Part shown: one piece after another, positions 40,938 to 49,843 of the stretch | Layout: every line of letters starts with the position of its first letter | Numbering within the stretch: position 1 is the first letter of the stretch | Assembly: GCF_025200925.1 (NCBI RefSeq) | Contig: NZ_CP104174.1 | Location: 3,162,001 to 3,226,000, forward strand | Direction of reading: 5' to 3' | DNA length: 64,000 bases | Source: Bradyrhizobium sp. CB1015 | GTDB taxonomy: Bacteria > Pseudomonadota > Alphaproteobacteria > Rhizobiales > Xanthobacteraceae | The notes under the pieces: generated by a model | Seen by the model: only the letters and a program-made list of their open reading frames with translations | Told to the model about the DNA's origin: nothing | The model's database searches: none | Program-made: the position numbers and the translations under genes

Positions 40938-42155
40938 GTGAGCGAACCGCTGGTCATCGTCGGTAACGGTATGGCGGCCGCGCGTCTGGTCGACGAGCTC
41001 GCCAAGACCGCGCTCGGCCGCTACGCGATCGCCGTGATCGGCGAAGAGCCGCGGCTCGCTTACAATCGCGTGCTGCTTTCATCGGTGCTGGCCGGCGAGA
41101 CCGGCTCGCACGAGATCGAGCTGCGGCCGGCCGATTGGTGGCGAAACCGCGGCGTCACGGTGCGCTACGGCTATCGCGTCACCGAGGTCGATGTCGGCCG
41201 CCGCGAGCTCAAGATCGCGGGCGAGGAGAGCATGGAATATTCTAAGCTTGTGCTCGCCACGGGATCGACGCCGCTGCGGCTCAACGTGCCGGGCGCCGAT
41301 CTTGCCGGCGTGCACACGTTTCGCGACACCCGCGACGTCGACCTGCTGCTGACGCTGGCCGCGGCCAGGAAGCGCGTCGTCGTGGTCGGCGGCGGCCTGC
41401 TCGGGTTAGAGGCCGCCTACGGCCTCGCCAAGGCCGGCGCGCCCGTGACGCTGCTGCATTTGATGGATCGGCTGATGGAGCGTCAGCTCGACGCGCCCGC
41501 GGCCGATCTGCTCAAGACGCTGGTCGAGCGCAAGGGCATCCGCGTCATGCTCAATGCCGCGACGACCTGCATCCGCGGCGACGGCCATGTCCAGGCCGTC
41601 GAGCTCGCCGACGGCAGCCGCATCGCGGCCGACGCGGTGATCTTCGCCGCCGGCATCAAGCCGAACGTCGCGCTGGCGAAAGAGGCGGGGATTGCGGTCA
41701 ACCGCGGCGTCGTCGTCAACGATGTGATGCAGACCTCTTCGTCCGACATCTTCGCGCTCGGCGAATGTGCCGAGCATCGCGGCACCTGTTATGGCCTGGT
41801 CGAGCCCGCCTATGAGCAGGCGCGCGTGCTGGCGCGGCATCTGGCCGGCCGGCCCGTCGCCTATCAGGGCAGCGTGGTCTCGACCAATCTGAAGGTCTCC
41901 GGCGTCAGCGTGTTCTCCGCCGGCGACTTCATGGGCGGGGAGGGCAGCGAGAGCCTCGTGCTGTCGGACCGCAGGCGCGGCACCTACAAGAAGCTCGTCA
42001 TCGCCGACGGCCGGCTCACCGGGGCCGTGCTGATCGGCGATACAATCGATGCCCTCTGGTACCTCGAGCTGATCCGCAATCGCGACAAGGTCGCGGCGAT
42101 CCGCACCGACATGATGTTCGGCCGCGCACTGGCGCAGCCTTCGAAAGCGGCGTGA
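40938..42155 (+). CDS. flp: FAD-dependent NAD(P)H oxidoreductase (Flp)
   Basis: A 405-residue flavoprotein of the ferredoxin/nitrite-reductase-reductase type. It has two dinucleotide folds: VIVGNGMAAARLVDELAK for FAD at residues 5-22 and VVVVGGGLLGLEAAYGLAKA for NAD(P)H near 143. The ATGSTPLRLNVPG and IFALGECAEHRGTCYG segments are also present. No iron-sulfur cysteines follow, so it is the stand-alone reductase that passes electrons to NasC and to the haemoglobin. The GTG at 40938 has AGGAG eight bases upstream. nasC starts two bases after its stop. Confidence 0.93.
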   Translation: MSEPLVIVGNGMAAARLVDELAKTALGRYAIAVIGEEPRLAYNRVLLSSVLAGETGSHEIELRPADWWRNRGVTVRYGYRVTEVDVGRRELKIAGEESMEYSKLVLATGSTPLRLNVPGADLAGVHTFRDTRDVDLLLTLAAARKRVVVVGGGLLGLEAAYGLAKAGAPVTLLHLMDRLMERQLDAPAADLLKTLVERKGIRVMLNAATTCIRGDGHVQAVELADGSRIAADAVIFAAGIKPNVALAKEAGIAVNRGVVVNDVMQTSSSDIFALGECAEHRGTCYGLVEPAYEQARVLARHLAGRPVAYQGSVVSTNLKVSGVSVFSAGDFMGGEGSESLVLSDRRRGTYKKLVIADGRLTGAVLIGDTIDALWYLELIRNRDKVAAIRTDMMFGRALAQPSKAA

Positions 42156-42156
42156 C

Positions 42157-44859
42157 ATGACGGCGATCGATCCAAATCTCCGCACCACCAAGACGACCTG
42201 TCCCTATTGCGGCGTCGGCTGCGGCGTGCTGGCAACGCCCGACGGGAGGGGTGGCGCGGCAATCGCGGGCGACCCCGATCATCCCGCCAATTTCGGCCGT
42301 CTGTGCTCGAAGGGCTCCGCGCTCGGCGAGACCGTCGGGCTGGAAGGGCGGCTGCTCTATCCCATGATCCGCTGCAAGGGCGTGCTGGAGCGCGTGGCCT
42401 GGAGCGATGCGCTCGACCACGTCGCCCATCGCATGCAGCACATCGCGGCGCGCGACGGCGCGAACGCAGTCGCGTTCTATCTCTCCGGCCAGCTCCTGAC
42501 CGAGGACTATTACGTCGCCAACAAGCTGATGAAGGGATTTGTCGGCACCGCCAACGTCGACACCAATTCGCGGCTCTGCATGTCGTCCTCGGTCGCGGGC
42601 CATCGCCGTGCCTTCGGCGCCGACACCGTGCCCGGCTGCTACGAGGATCTCGACCAGGCCGATCTGCTCGTCTTCGTCGGCTCGAACGCAGCCTGGTGCC
42701 ACCCGGTGCTGTTCCAGCGCATGCTGAAGAACAGGCAGGAGCGCGGCGCCCGCATGATCGTGATCGATCCGCGCCGCACCGACACCGCCAGCGACGTCGA
42801 TCTGTTCCTCGGTCTCAAGCCCGGCACCGACACCGCGCTGTTCTCCGGCCTGTTCGTGCATCTCGCCGACAATGGCGTGCTGGATCGGGACTATATCGCG
42901 CAGAACACGTCCGGCTTCGACGATGCGCTGACGCGCGCGCGCAATATCGCCGGCAGCGTCACCGCGACAGCGCTCGCCACGGGCCTCTCGGAGCAGGACG
43001 TCGCCGCCTTCTTCAAGACGTTCCGCGACACCGAGAAGGTCGTCACGCTCTATTCGCAAGGGGTCAACCAATCGGCGCAGGGCACCGACAAGGTCAACGC
43101 CATCCTGAATTGCCATCTCGCCACGGGCCGCATCGGCAAGCCGGGCGCCTCGCCGTTCTCGCTGACCGGCCAGCCCAACGCGATGGGCGGCCGCGAGGTC
43201 GGCGGCCTCGCCAATATGCTCGCCGCTCATATGGGCTTCACGCCGCCCGACATCGACCGCGTCAGACGGTTCTGGAAGGCGCCGCGCATCGCCACCCATG
43301 AAGGCTTGAAGGCGGTGCAGCTGTTCGAGGCCATCAACCGCGGCGAGGTCAAGGCGCTGTGGGTGATGGGCACCAATCCCGCAGTGTCGTTGCCCGATGC
43401 CGACATGGTGCGCGATGCCCTGAAGAAGCTCGAGCTGTTCGTGATCTCCGAGAACGTGCTCTCCAACGACACCGTCGAGGCCGGCCCGCACGTGCTGCTG
43501 CCGGCGCTGGCCTGGGGCGAGAAGTCGGGCACGGTGACCAATTCCGAGCGGCGCATCTCGCGCCAGCGCGCGTTCCTGCCGGCGCCGGGCGAGGCGCGTC
43601 CCGATTGGTGGATCCTGAGCGAGACAGCAAAGCGCCTCGGATTCGGCGACAGCTTCAATTACAAATCGGCCGCCGATATCTTCCGCGAGCACGCCGCGCT
43701 CTCGGCGTTCGAGAACAATGGTAGCCGTGATTTCGACATCGGCGCGCTGACCTCGCTGTCCGACGAGGCGTTCGATGCCTTGAGGCCGGTGCAATGGCCG
43801 GCGCGCGAGGGCGGAATGCCCGGCGAGCGCTTCTTCGCGCAAGGCGGCTTCTTCACCAATGACGGCAAGGGCCGCTTCATCGCGCCGGAGGTGCCGGCGC
43901 TGCGCGGCGAGACCGGCCCGTCGCGCCCCTTAAGGCTCAACACCGGACGCATCCGCGACCAGTGGCACACCATGACGCGCACGGGCCTCAGCCAGCGGCT
44001 GGGCGCGCATCTGCCCGAGCCGTTCGTCGAGATCCATCCCGACGACGCCGGCAAATACGGCATCGCCCATGACGGCTATGCCCGCATCACCACCGATTAC
44101 GGCCAGTGCATCCTGAAGGCCATCGTCAGCGAGCGGCAGCAGCGCGGCATCCTGTTCGTGCCGATCCACTGGAGCGCGATGAATGCCTCGCACGGCCGCG
44201 TCGGGGCGCTGGTCGCACCCTTCACTGATCCGTTCTCGGGGCAGCCGGAATCCAAGGCGACGCCGGCCGCGATCGCGCCTTACGAATTCGTCTTCCGCGG
44301 TTTTGCATTGTCGCGCAAGCCGCTCGATCTGCCGCAAAACCTGTTGTGGACGCGCGTGACCGTCAGCGGCGGCTTCGGCTATCTTTTCGCCGACAATGCG
44401 GATCTCGCCCGCTGGCCGGCCTGGCTCGAAAGCGTCGCCGGCGAGGACGTTGCCGAATATCGCGATTTCGGCGGCGGGGTTTTTCGCGCGGCTTCGTTCG
44501 CAGGCGACCGCATCGAGACCTGCCTGTTCGTCGGCCCCGCGCACGATGCCGGCGACTGGGAGGTGGTGAAGAGCCTGTTCGTGGCCGATCAGGTCACCGA
44601 CGAGCAGCGCCGCATGCTGCTGTCGGGCAGGTCCAGCGAAGGCGCGGTCTCGACCGGCCCGATCGTCTGCGCCTGCTTCGGGGTCGGCCGTAGCACCATC
44701 TGCGACAGCATCGCCAGCGGCGCGCGCACCGCCGCCGACATCGGCGCCAAGCTCAAGGCCGGCACCAATTGCGGCTCCTGCATCCCCGAGCTGAAGCGGC
44801 TGATTGCGACGACGGAGGTGCCTGCACAGCAGGCGAAGGTCGCAAGCGCGGCGGGGTAG
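42157..44859 (+). CDS. nasC: Assimilatory nitrate reductase catalytic subunit
   Basis: A 900-residue molybdoenzyme. The N-terminal [4Fe-4S] ligands are Cys15, Cys18, Cys22 and Cys50 (CPYCGVGC...LCSKG). The molybdopterin regions include GTANVDTNSRLCMSS, GVNQSAQGTDKVNAILN and WVMGTNPAVSLPDAD. A C-terminal BFD-type [2Fe-2S] domain has Cys838, Cys840, Cys872 and Cys875. It reduces nitrate to nitrite in the cytoplasm with electrons from Flp. No signal peptide. It ends the operon. Nitrite reductase is not nearby and must be encoded elsewhere. Confidence 0.96.
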   Translation: MTAIDPNLRTTKTTCPYCGVGCGVLATPDGRGGAAIAGDPDHPANFGRLCSKGSALGETVGLEGRLLYPMIRCKGVLERVAWSDALDHVAHRMQHIAARDGANAVAFYLSGQLLTEDYYVANKLMKGFVGTANVDTNSRLCMSSSVAGHRRAFGADTVPGCYEDLDQADLLVFVGSNAAWCHPVLFQRMLKNRQERGARMIVIDPRRTDTASDVDLFLGLKPGTDTALFSGLFVHLADNGVLDRDYIAQNTSGFDDALTRARNIAGSVTATALATGLSEQDVAAFFKTFRDTEKVVTLYSQGVNQSAQGTDKVNAILNCHLATGRIGKPGASPFSLTGQPNAMGGREVGGLANMLAAHMGFTPPDIDRVRRFWKAPRIATHEGLKAVQLFEAINRGEVKALWVMGTNPAVSLPDADMVRDALKKLELFVISENVLSNDTVEAGPHVLLPALAWGEKSGTVTNSERRISRQRAFLPAPGEARPDWWILSETAKRLGFGDSFNYKSAADIFREHAALSAFENNGSRDFDIGALTSLSDEAFDALRPVQWPAREGGMPGERFFAQGGFFTNDGKGRFIAPEVPALRGETGPSRPLRLNTGRIRDQWHTMTRTGLSQRLGAHLPEPFVEIHPDDAGKYGIAHDGYARITTDYGQCILKAIVSERQQRGILFVPIHWSAMNASHGRVGALVAPFTDPFSGQPESKATPAAIAPYEFVFRGFALSRKPLDLPQNLLWTRVTVSGGFGYLFADNADLARWPAWLESVAGEDVAEYRDFGGGVFRAASFAGDRIETCLFVGPAHDAGDWEVVKSLFVADQVTDEQRRMLLSGRSSEGAVSTGPIVCACFGVGRSTICDSIASGARTAADIGAKLKAGTNCGSCIPELKRLIATTEVPAQQAKVASAAG

Positions 44860-44874
44860 GCTGGCTCTCTCCAT

Positions 44875-44955
44875 CGTCATTGCGAGCGCCAGCGAAGCAA
44901 TCCAGAGTCGTTCCGCGAAGATAGTCTGGATTGCTTCGCTGCGCTCGCAATGACG
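44875..44955. repeat. CGTCATTGCGAG palindromic repeat, copy 2
   Basis: CGTCATTGCGAGCGCCAGCG at the left and CTGCGCTCGCAATGACG at the right, with GCAATCCAG/CTGGATTGC inside, 16 bases after the nasC stop. Same family as 17472-17558 and 56097-56211. Confidence 0.88.
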
Positions 44956-44987
44956 GCTTGGATGCAGGCGTGTGCTAACGCTGCGGT

Positions 44988-45127
44988 CTCGTGCCCCGGA
45001 CGCAGCGCAGCGTCTCTTCGACGCTGCGCTGCAGAGCCGGGGCCCAGGTTGCACCGGGTTGCGTGGCTTCCTGGGTCCCGGCTCTGCGCCCAACGCTTGC
45101 GCGTTGCAGCTTGTCCGGGACACGAGA
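44988..45127. repeat. GTGCCCCGG and GTCCCGG palindromes, inverted pair
   Basis: The same two elements as at 7869-8005 in the opposite order: TCGTGCCCCGGACGCAGCGC first, then GGGTCCCGGCTCTGCGC...GTCCGGGACACGAG. With the preceding copy of the CATTGCGAG repeat it fills most of the 359-base gap after nasC. Confidence 0.82.
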
Positions 45128-45218
45128 GCGGCGTGGACGCGGCTATGCCCCCGCGCCAATCGACGCGCCGACGTTTGTGCCTTATGCTGCCGCGTTCCCC
45201 TCAACAGGCACAACAACA

Positions 45219-46118
45219 ATGATGTACCTGGAAACGCCGCCGCGCCTGATCGAGACCAGGCTGTTCTCCGCCATGCCCGACAAATTCCGCCGCAAGGGCG
45301 TGCGAACCGATTGGGCCGATGCCAATCGGCCGAACATGCCGACCGACAGTTTCATCGAGGGGCCATCCTTCGACACGGACGGCAATCTCTACATCGTCGA
45401 CATTCCGTTCGGCCGCATCTTTCGCATCGCGCCTGACGGTGAATGGTCGCTCGTGATCGAATATGAGGGCTGGCCGAACGGGCTGAAGATCGCTGCCGAC
45501 GAACGCATCTTGGTCGCGGACTACAGGCATGGCATCATGGAGCTCGATGCCGAAGCCGGCCGGGTCAAGCCGGTGCTGACCGGGCGCAATTCGGAATCGT
45601 TCCGCGGCTGCAACGATCTGCATGTAGCCTCGAACGGCGACATCTATTTCACCGACCAGGGCCAGACCGGCCTGCACGATCCGAGCGGGCGCGTTTACCG
45701 GCTGGCTGCGAACGGCCGCCTCGATTGCCTGCTCGACACCGGCGTCAGTCCGAATGGTCTCGTGCTCGACCCGACTGAAACCGTGCTGTTCGTCGCGATG
45801 ACGCGGGACAACGCGGTGTGGCGGCTGCCGTTCATGAAGGACGGCAGCGTGTCCAAGGTCGGCCGCTTCTGCTCGTTGTTCGGCAGCAGCGGCCCTGACG
45901 GTTTGACCATGGATGCCAAAGGCCGCCTGTTCGTCGGCCACGCCTCGCTCGGCCACGTCTTCGTGTTCGCGCCGAACGGGGAACTGATCGCGCGGATCAA
46001 GTCGTGCGCGGGGCCGAACTGCACCAATGTCGCGATCGGTGGCGAAAACTGGGACCGGCTCTATATCACGGAGTCCGCGACCGGCAGTGTGCTGATGGCC
46101 GATATCGGCGGGCTCTAG
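45219..46118 (+). CDS. SMP-30/gluconolactonase/LRE family protein
   Basis: A 299-residue six-bladed beta-propeller. Metal-site residues are in EGPSFDTDGNLYIVD (the family Glu near residue 48), NDLHVASNGDIYFTD (Asn-Asp) and GPDGLTMDAKGRLFV (Asp). These families hydrolyse sugar lactones. Two adjacent ATGs (45219, 45222) start the frame; the ribosome-binding site is weak. The aldo/keto reductase begins 20 bases after the stop, so they form a likely operon. A second, longer member lies at 54081-55058. Confidence 0.87.
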   Translation: MMYLETPPRLIETRLFSAMPDKFRRKGVRTDWADANRPNMPTDSFIEGPSFDTDGNLYIVDIPFGRIFRIAPDGEWSLVIEYEGWPNGLKIAADERILVADYRHGIMELDAEAGRVKPVLTGRNSESFRGCNDLHVASNGDIYFTDQGQTGLHDPSGRVYRLAANGRLDCLLDTGVSPNGLVLDPTETVLFVAMTRDNAVWRLPFMKDGSVSKVGRFCSLFGSSGPDGLTMDAKGRLFVGHASLGHVFVFAPNGELIARIKSCAGPNCTNVAIGGENWDRLYITESATGSVLMADIGGL

Positions 46119-46137
46119 ACCATCTGAAGGAACAAGC

Positions 46138-46977
46138 ATGAACACAAAACCCTTCGGCAAGACCGGCGCCAACGTCTCCGTCATCGGGCAGGGCACCTGG
46201 TATCTCGACCACGGCGACCGCAAGCGCGCGATCGCGGCGCTTCGGCGCGGGCTCGATCTCGGCATGACCCACATCGACACCGCCGAGATGTACGGCGATG
46301 CCGAGCTCGTCATTGCGGATGCGATCGCAAGCCGGCGCGACGAGGTGTTCCTCGTTTCGAAAGTGCTGCCGAGCAATGCCTCGCGCCGCGGCACCATCAC
46401 CGCCTGCGATCGCTCGCTGAAGCGGCTGAAGACCGAGCGGCTCGACTGTTATCTCCTGCACTGGCGCGGTTCCTATCCGCTGGAGGACACCGTCGCTGCA
46501 TTCGAAGAGCTGGTGCAATCAGGCAAGATCAAATCCTGGGGCGTCTCCAATTTCGATGCCGACGATCTCGACGACATTTTCGAAGTCGCAGGCAAGGGGC
46601 GGATCGCCTGCAACCAGGTGCTCTATCATCTGAAGGAACGCGCGATCGAGCATGCGGTGATCCCGTGGTGCGAACGGCATGATGTTGCCGTCGTCGCCTA
46701 CTCGCCGTTCGGCCACGACGATTTCCCGTTGAGCAGCAGCAGGGGCGGTGCCGTGCTGGCGCGCATCGCGGAAGCGCATGGTGCGACGCCGCGTCAGGTC
46801 GCACTGAGCTTCCTCACCCGTGGGACTACGGTGTTCGCGATTCCGAAGGCCTCGTCCGCGGAACATGCCGGCGAGAATGCGGCGGCAGGCGATCTCGTGC
46901 TGACGAAAGACGAGGTTGCCGCGCTCGATGCAGCGTTTCCGCGCGGACCGAAGCCGCGCGGCCTGCCCATGCTGTAG
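46138..46977 (+). CDS. Aldo/keto reductase
   Basis: A 279-residue TIM-barrel NADPH-dependent reductase. The catalytic tetrad is Asp47, Tyr52 (HIDTAEMYG), Lys75 (LVSKVLP) and His108 (CYLLHWRG). The C-terminal NADPH site reads FAIPKASSAEHAGENAAA. It reduces aldehydes or ketones, here plausibly sugars or sugar-derived carbonyls given the upstream lactonase. Length is typical of the short bacterial AKR5-like group. Confidence 0.92.
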   Translation: MNTKPFGKTGANVSVIGQGTWYLDHGDRKRAIAALRRGLDLGMTHIDTAEMYGDAELVIADAIASRRDEVFLVSKVLPSNASRRGTITACDRSLKRLKTERLDCYLLHWRGSYPLEDTVAAFEELVQSGKIKSWGVSNFDADDLDDIFEVAGKGRIACNQVLYHLKERAIEHAVIPWCERHDVAVVAYSPFGHDDFPLSSSRGGAVLARIAEAHGATPRQVALSFLTRGTTVFAIPKASSAEHAGENAAAGDLVLTKDEVAALDAAFPRGPKPRGLPML

Positions 46978-47053
46978 TGCACAACGGGCATTATTAACGG
47001 AGCATTGACGCGCGCGGCGGTCCGCGCATATCGGCATCCTGTTTTCGGAAGTT

Positions 47054-48106
47054 GTGAACGCGGGGCATTTGGCGTTTTTTACGGCTGTTCTCGATTCGCA
47101 TTTTGCCCGGGTTCCAGCCGTGACACCGCCGCCCGCCGCAGCCGCAAGGCTCGACGTTATTCCCATGCCTGTGCCGGAGAAGAAGCAGCAGGCTCGCCGC
47201 GCGCCTGCGCGCGTCGATCATCCCTTCAAGGGCATTGCGCTGATCCTGCTCTCGACGGTATTTCTCGGCTGCTCCGACGTCACTGCGAAATATCTCTCGA
47301 CCAGCCTGCCTTCGATCGAGATCACCTGGATCCGGTTCCTCACCTTCACCCTGCTGTTCACGCCGGTGATGCTGCCCGCCTCGCCGTTCTATGCAATGGG
47401 CACCAAGCGTCCCGGCCTGCACGTGATGCGCGGGGCGGCACTGCTCGGCTCATCGCTGTTCTTCATCACGGGCCTCGGCTTCCTGCCGATCGCGGAGGCG
47501 TCCGCCACCGGCTTCGTCGCGCCGCTGTTCGTCACGGCGCTCTCGATCGTGTTCCTCGGCGAGAAGGTCGGCATGCGCCGCTGGCTCGCCACCGCGCTCG
47601 GCCTCATCGGCGTGCTGATCATCCTGCGCCCGGGCACCAGCGCGTTTCATCCCGCCGCATTCTTTCCGTTGGTCTCGGCGGCGTGCTGGGCCGGCACGCT
47701 GATCCTGACGCGGATGATGAGCGGACGGGAAGCCGTCGTCACCACCATGGCCTATTCCTCGCTCACCGGTCTTGCGATTCTCACCGCGATCGTGCCGTTC
47801 GTCTGGGTGACGCCGTCCTGGACCGCGATCGCGCTCGGCATCTTCATCGGCGTCGCTTCGACCGCGGGCCAGTGGATCGTCGTGCTCGCCTATCGCTATG
47901 GCGATGCCTCGGTGCTGGCGCCGTTCTCCTACTCCCAATTGTTGTGGGTCAGCATCCTCGGCTTCTTCATCTTCGGCGAGGTCCCGAGCATCTGGACCGT
48001 CGTCGGTGCGGCCTTCATCGTTGCCAGCGGTCTCTACATCGCTCATCGCGAACGTGTTCGCCGCGCTCAGCTCTTGGTGCTTGAAGAGCGCTCTCCGAAC
48101 GCCTGA
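47054..48106 (+). CDS. DMT-family (EamA) transporter
   Basis: A protein of up to 350 residues with ten predicted helices in two EamA repeats. It begins FKGIALILLSTVFLGCSDVTAKYL and includes GLGFLPIAEASATGFVAPLFVTALSIVFLGEK and, in the second half, YGDASVLAPFSYSQLLWVSILGFFIFGE. Substrate unknown (metabolite exporter class). The start is uncertain: GTG 47054 has GGAAG close by, GTG 47120 and ATG 47165 are alternatives, and the first helix begins only after 47225. Confidence 0.85.
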   Translation: MNAGHLAFFTAVLDSHFARVPAVTPPPAAAARLDVIPMPVPEKKQQARRAPARVDHPFKGIALILLSTVFLGCSDVTAKYLSTSLPSIEITWIRFLTFTLLFTPVMLPASPFYAMGTKRPGLHVMRGAALLGSSLFFITGLGFLPIAEASATGFVAPLFVTALSIVFLGEKVGMRRWLATALGLIGVLIILRPGTSAFHPAAFFPLVSAACWAGTLILTRMMSGREAVVTTMAYSSLTGLAILTAIVPFVWVTPSWTAIALGIFIGVASTAGQWIVVLAYRYGDASVLAPFSYSQLLWVSILGFFIFGEVPSIWTVVGAAFIVASGLYIAHRERVRRAQLLVLEERSPNA

Positions 48107-48167
48107 CGCAAGTTCCCAGCTTCCGCGTTGTGCTATCACTGGTTCCGACGATCAGGGGAGGAGCTGG

Positions 48168-49247
48168 ATGCGCGCCGCGATTTTCAGGAACGGCGAGATT
48201 GTCGTTGGCCGGATGGCCGAGCCGACGCCGGGCCCCGGCCAGGTTCTGGTCAAGACGCTCGCTTGCGGCATCTGCGGCTCCGACCTGCACGCACGCCAGC
48301 ACGCCCATCGCATGGTGGAGATGGCGCGGAAGGTCGGGCGCAAGCCGATGGACCTCAGCCGCGACGTCGTGTTCGGCCACGAGTTCTGCTGCGAGATCGT
48401 CGACTACGGCCCCGGGACATCGCGCAAGCTGAAGCCGGGAACTCACGTCTGTTCGCTTCCCGCGCTGGTGACGCCGCAGGGTATCGAAGGCATCGGCTAT
48501 TCCAACGACAATGTCGGCGGCTACGCCGAGGCGATGCTGCTGAGCGAAGCGCTGCTGCTCGAAGTACCCAATGGCCTCGCGCCGGAGCATGCCGCGCTCA
48601 CAGAGCCGCTGGCAGTCGGCGTTCATGCCGTCGCCAAAGCGAACATTCGCGGCGGCGAGGTGCCGCTGGTGATCGGCTGCGGTCCGGTCGGACTCGCGGT
48701 GATCGCCGCGCTGAAGCTCAAGCGGCTGCATCCGATCATCGCGGCCGACTATTCGCCGGCGCGGCGCGCGCTTGCGGCAAAGGTCGGTGCCGATATCGTC
48801 GTCGATCCCCGGGTGGCGCAGCCTTACGCGACCTGGGCCGAGCACGCGCAGATGACGGAGGCCGAGAAGGCGGCGCGGCCGCCGTTCCAGGCCATGCTGC
48901 CCGCGCTGAAGCCCGCGATCATCTTCGAATGCGTCGGCGTGCCCGGCCTGTTGCAGCAGGTGTTCGAAGGCGCTCCGCGCGATGCGCGCATTGTCGTGGT
49001 CGGCGTCTGCATGGAGAGCGACAGAAGCGAGCCCATGCTCGGCATCATGAAGGAGCTGAACGTCCAATACGTGCTCGGCTACACGCCGGAGGAGTTTGCA
49101 GGCTCGCTGCGCCTGATCGCGGACGGGCAGGTGGATGCCGCCGCGATGGTCACCGCCGAAGTCGGCCTCGACGGCGTCGCAAAGGCCTTTGCCGATCTCG
49201 CCAATCCTGAAGCCCACACCAAGATCATCGTGCAGCCGTGGCGGTGA
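48168..49247 (+). CDS. Zinc-binding dehydrogenase, medium-chain family
   Basis: A 359-residue MDR protein. Catalytic-zinc region CGICGSDLHARQH (Cys36) and GHEFCCEI (His71-Glu72), with cofactor fold PLVIGCGPVGLAVIAALKLK followed by AADYS. The four-cysteine structural zinc loop is absent, as in several MDR subgroups. Its role may be polyol, threonine-like or other alcohol oxidation; not assignable. The ATG at 48168 follows GGGGAGGAG. It converges with the Lrp gene, three bases between stops. Confidence 0.88.
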   Translation: MRAAIFRNGEIVVGRMAEPTPGPGQVLVKTLACGICGSDLHARQHAHRMVEMARKVGRKPMDLSRDVVFGHEFCCEIVDYGPGTSRKLKPGTHVCSLPALVTPQGIEGIGYSNDNVGGYAEAMLLSEALLLEVPNGLAPEHAALTEPLAVGVHAVAKANIRGGEVPLVIGCGPVGLAVIAALKLKRLHPIIAADYSPARRALAAKVGADIVVDPRVAQPYATWAEHAQMTEAEKAARPPFQAMLPALKPAIIFECVGVPGLLQQVFEGAPRDARIVVVGVCMESDRSEPMLGIMKELNVQYVLGYTPEEFAGSLRLIADGQVDAAAMVTAEVGLDGVAKAFADLANPEAHTKIIVQPWR

Positions 49248-49250
49248 CGC

Positions 49251-49712
49251 CTACACCGGCAGCGCGATCGAGTACTTCACCTGGCTGAGCGCGAAGCTCG
49301 ACTCGATCGAGGCGATGCCGTCGAGCCGGGTCAGCTTGGTCTTCAGGAACGTCTCGTAGGAGGCGAGGTCGGCGGCGACGACGCGGAGCAGGTAGTCGCG
49401 GTTGCCGGTCATCAGATAGCATTCCAGCACCTCGTCCCATTTCGAGATGGCGCGGGCGAAGCGGTTGAGGTCCTCCTCCTTCTGCCGCGCCAGCTTGATC
49501 GAGATGAACACGCTGACATGCAGTCCCAGCGCCTTCTGGTCGACGGTTGCGACATAACGCGAGATGACGCCGCGCTCCTCCAGGAGCTTGACCCGGCGAT
49601 GGCAGGGCGAGACCGAGAGACCGACCTTGTCGGCGAGCTCCTGCATGGTCAGGCGGCTGTCGTTCTGAAGGTGGCTGAGGATCTTGCGGTCGATGGCGTC
49701 GAGCTCGGGCAT
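49251..49712 (-). CDS. Lrp/AsnC family transcriptional regulator
   Basis: A 153-residue regulator: helix-turn-helix LTMQELADKVGLSVSPCHRRVK (about residues 19-40), hinge, then a RAM ligand domain with VSVFISIKLARQKEEDLNRFARAISKWDEVLECYLMTGNRDYLLRV. Such proteins bind amino acids. It is divergent from the 2-oxoacid dehydrogenase E1 gene, which it probably controls; the 131-base gap has an AT-rich patch near 49745-49765 suitable for Lrp binding. Confidence 0.93.
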   Translation of the reverse strand: MPELDAIDRKILSHLQNDSRLTMQELADKVGLSVSPCHRRVKLLEERGVISRYVATVDQKALGLHVSVFISIKLARQKEEDLNRFARAISKWDEVLECYLMTGNRDYLLRVVAADLASYETFLKTKLTRLDGIASIESSFALSQVKYSIALPV

Positions 49713-49843
49713 TGGGATGAAACCTGCTTCTGGTCGGCTATCTTGGTAAAATATCCCAATATCGGCGGGTATGGCGCGAAAAATTGAGAAGTTTGACGCG
49801 GTTCGCAGGCGTATGATCGGTGCATATTTCCCGGAGCATCGCC

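Noticed and set aside
38963..41005. 680-codon minus-strand frame opposite narK
   Set aside because: Composition (Arg, Asp, His, Gln rich) is that of an antisense shadow; narK has full family motifs.
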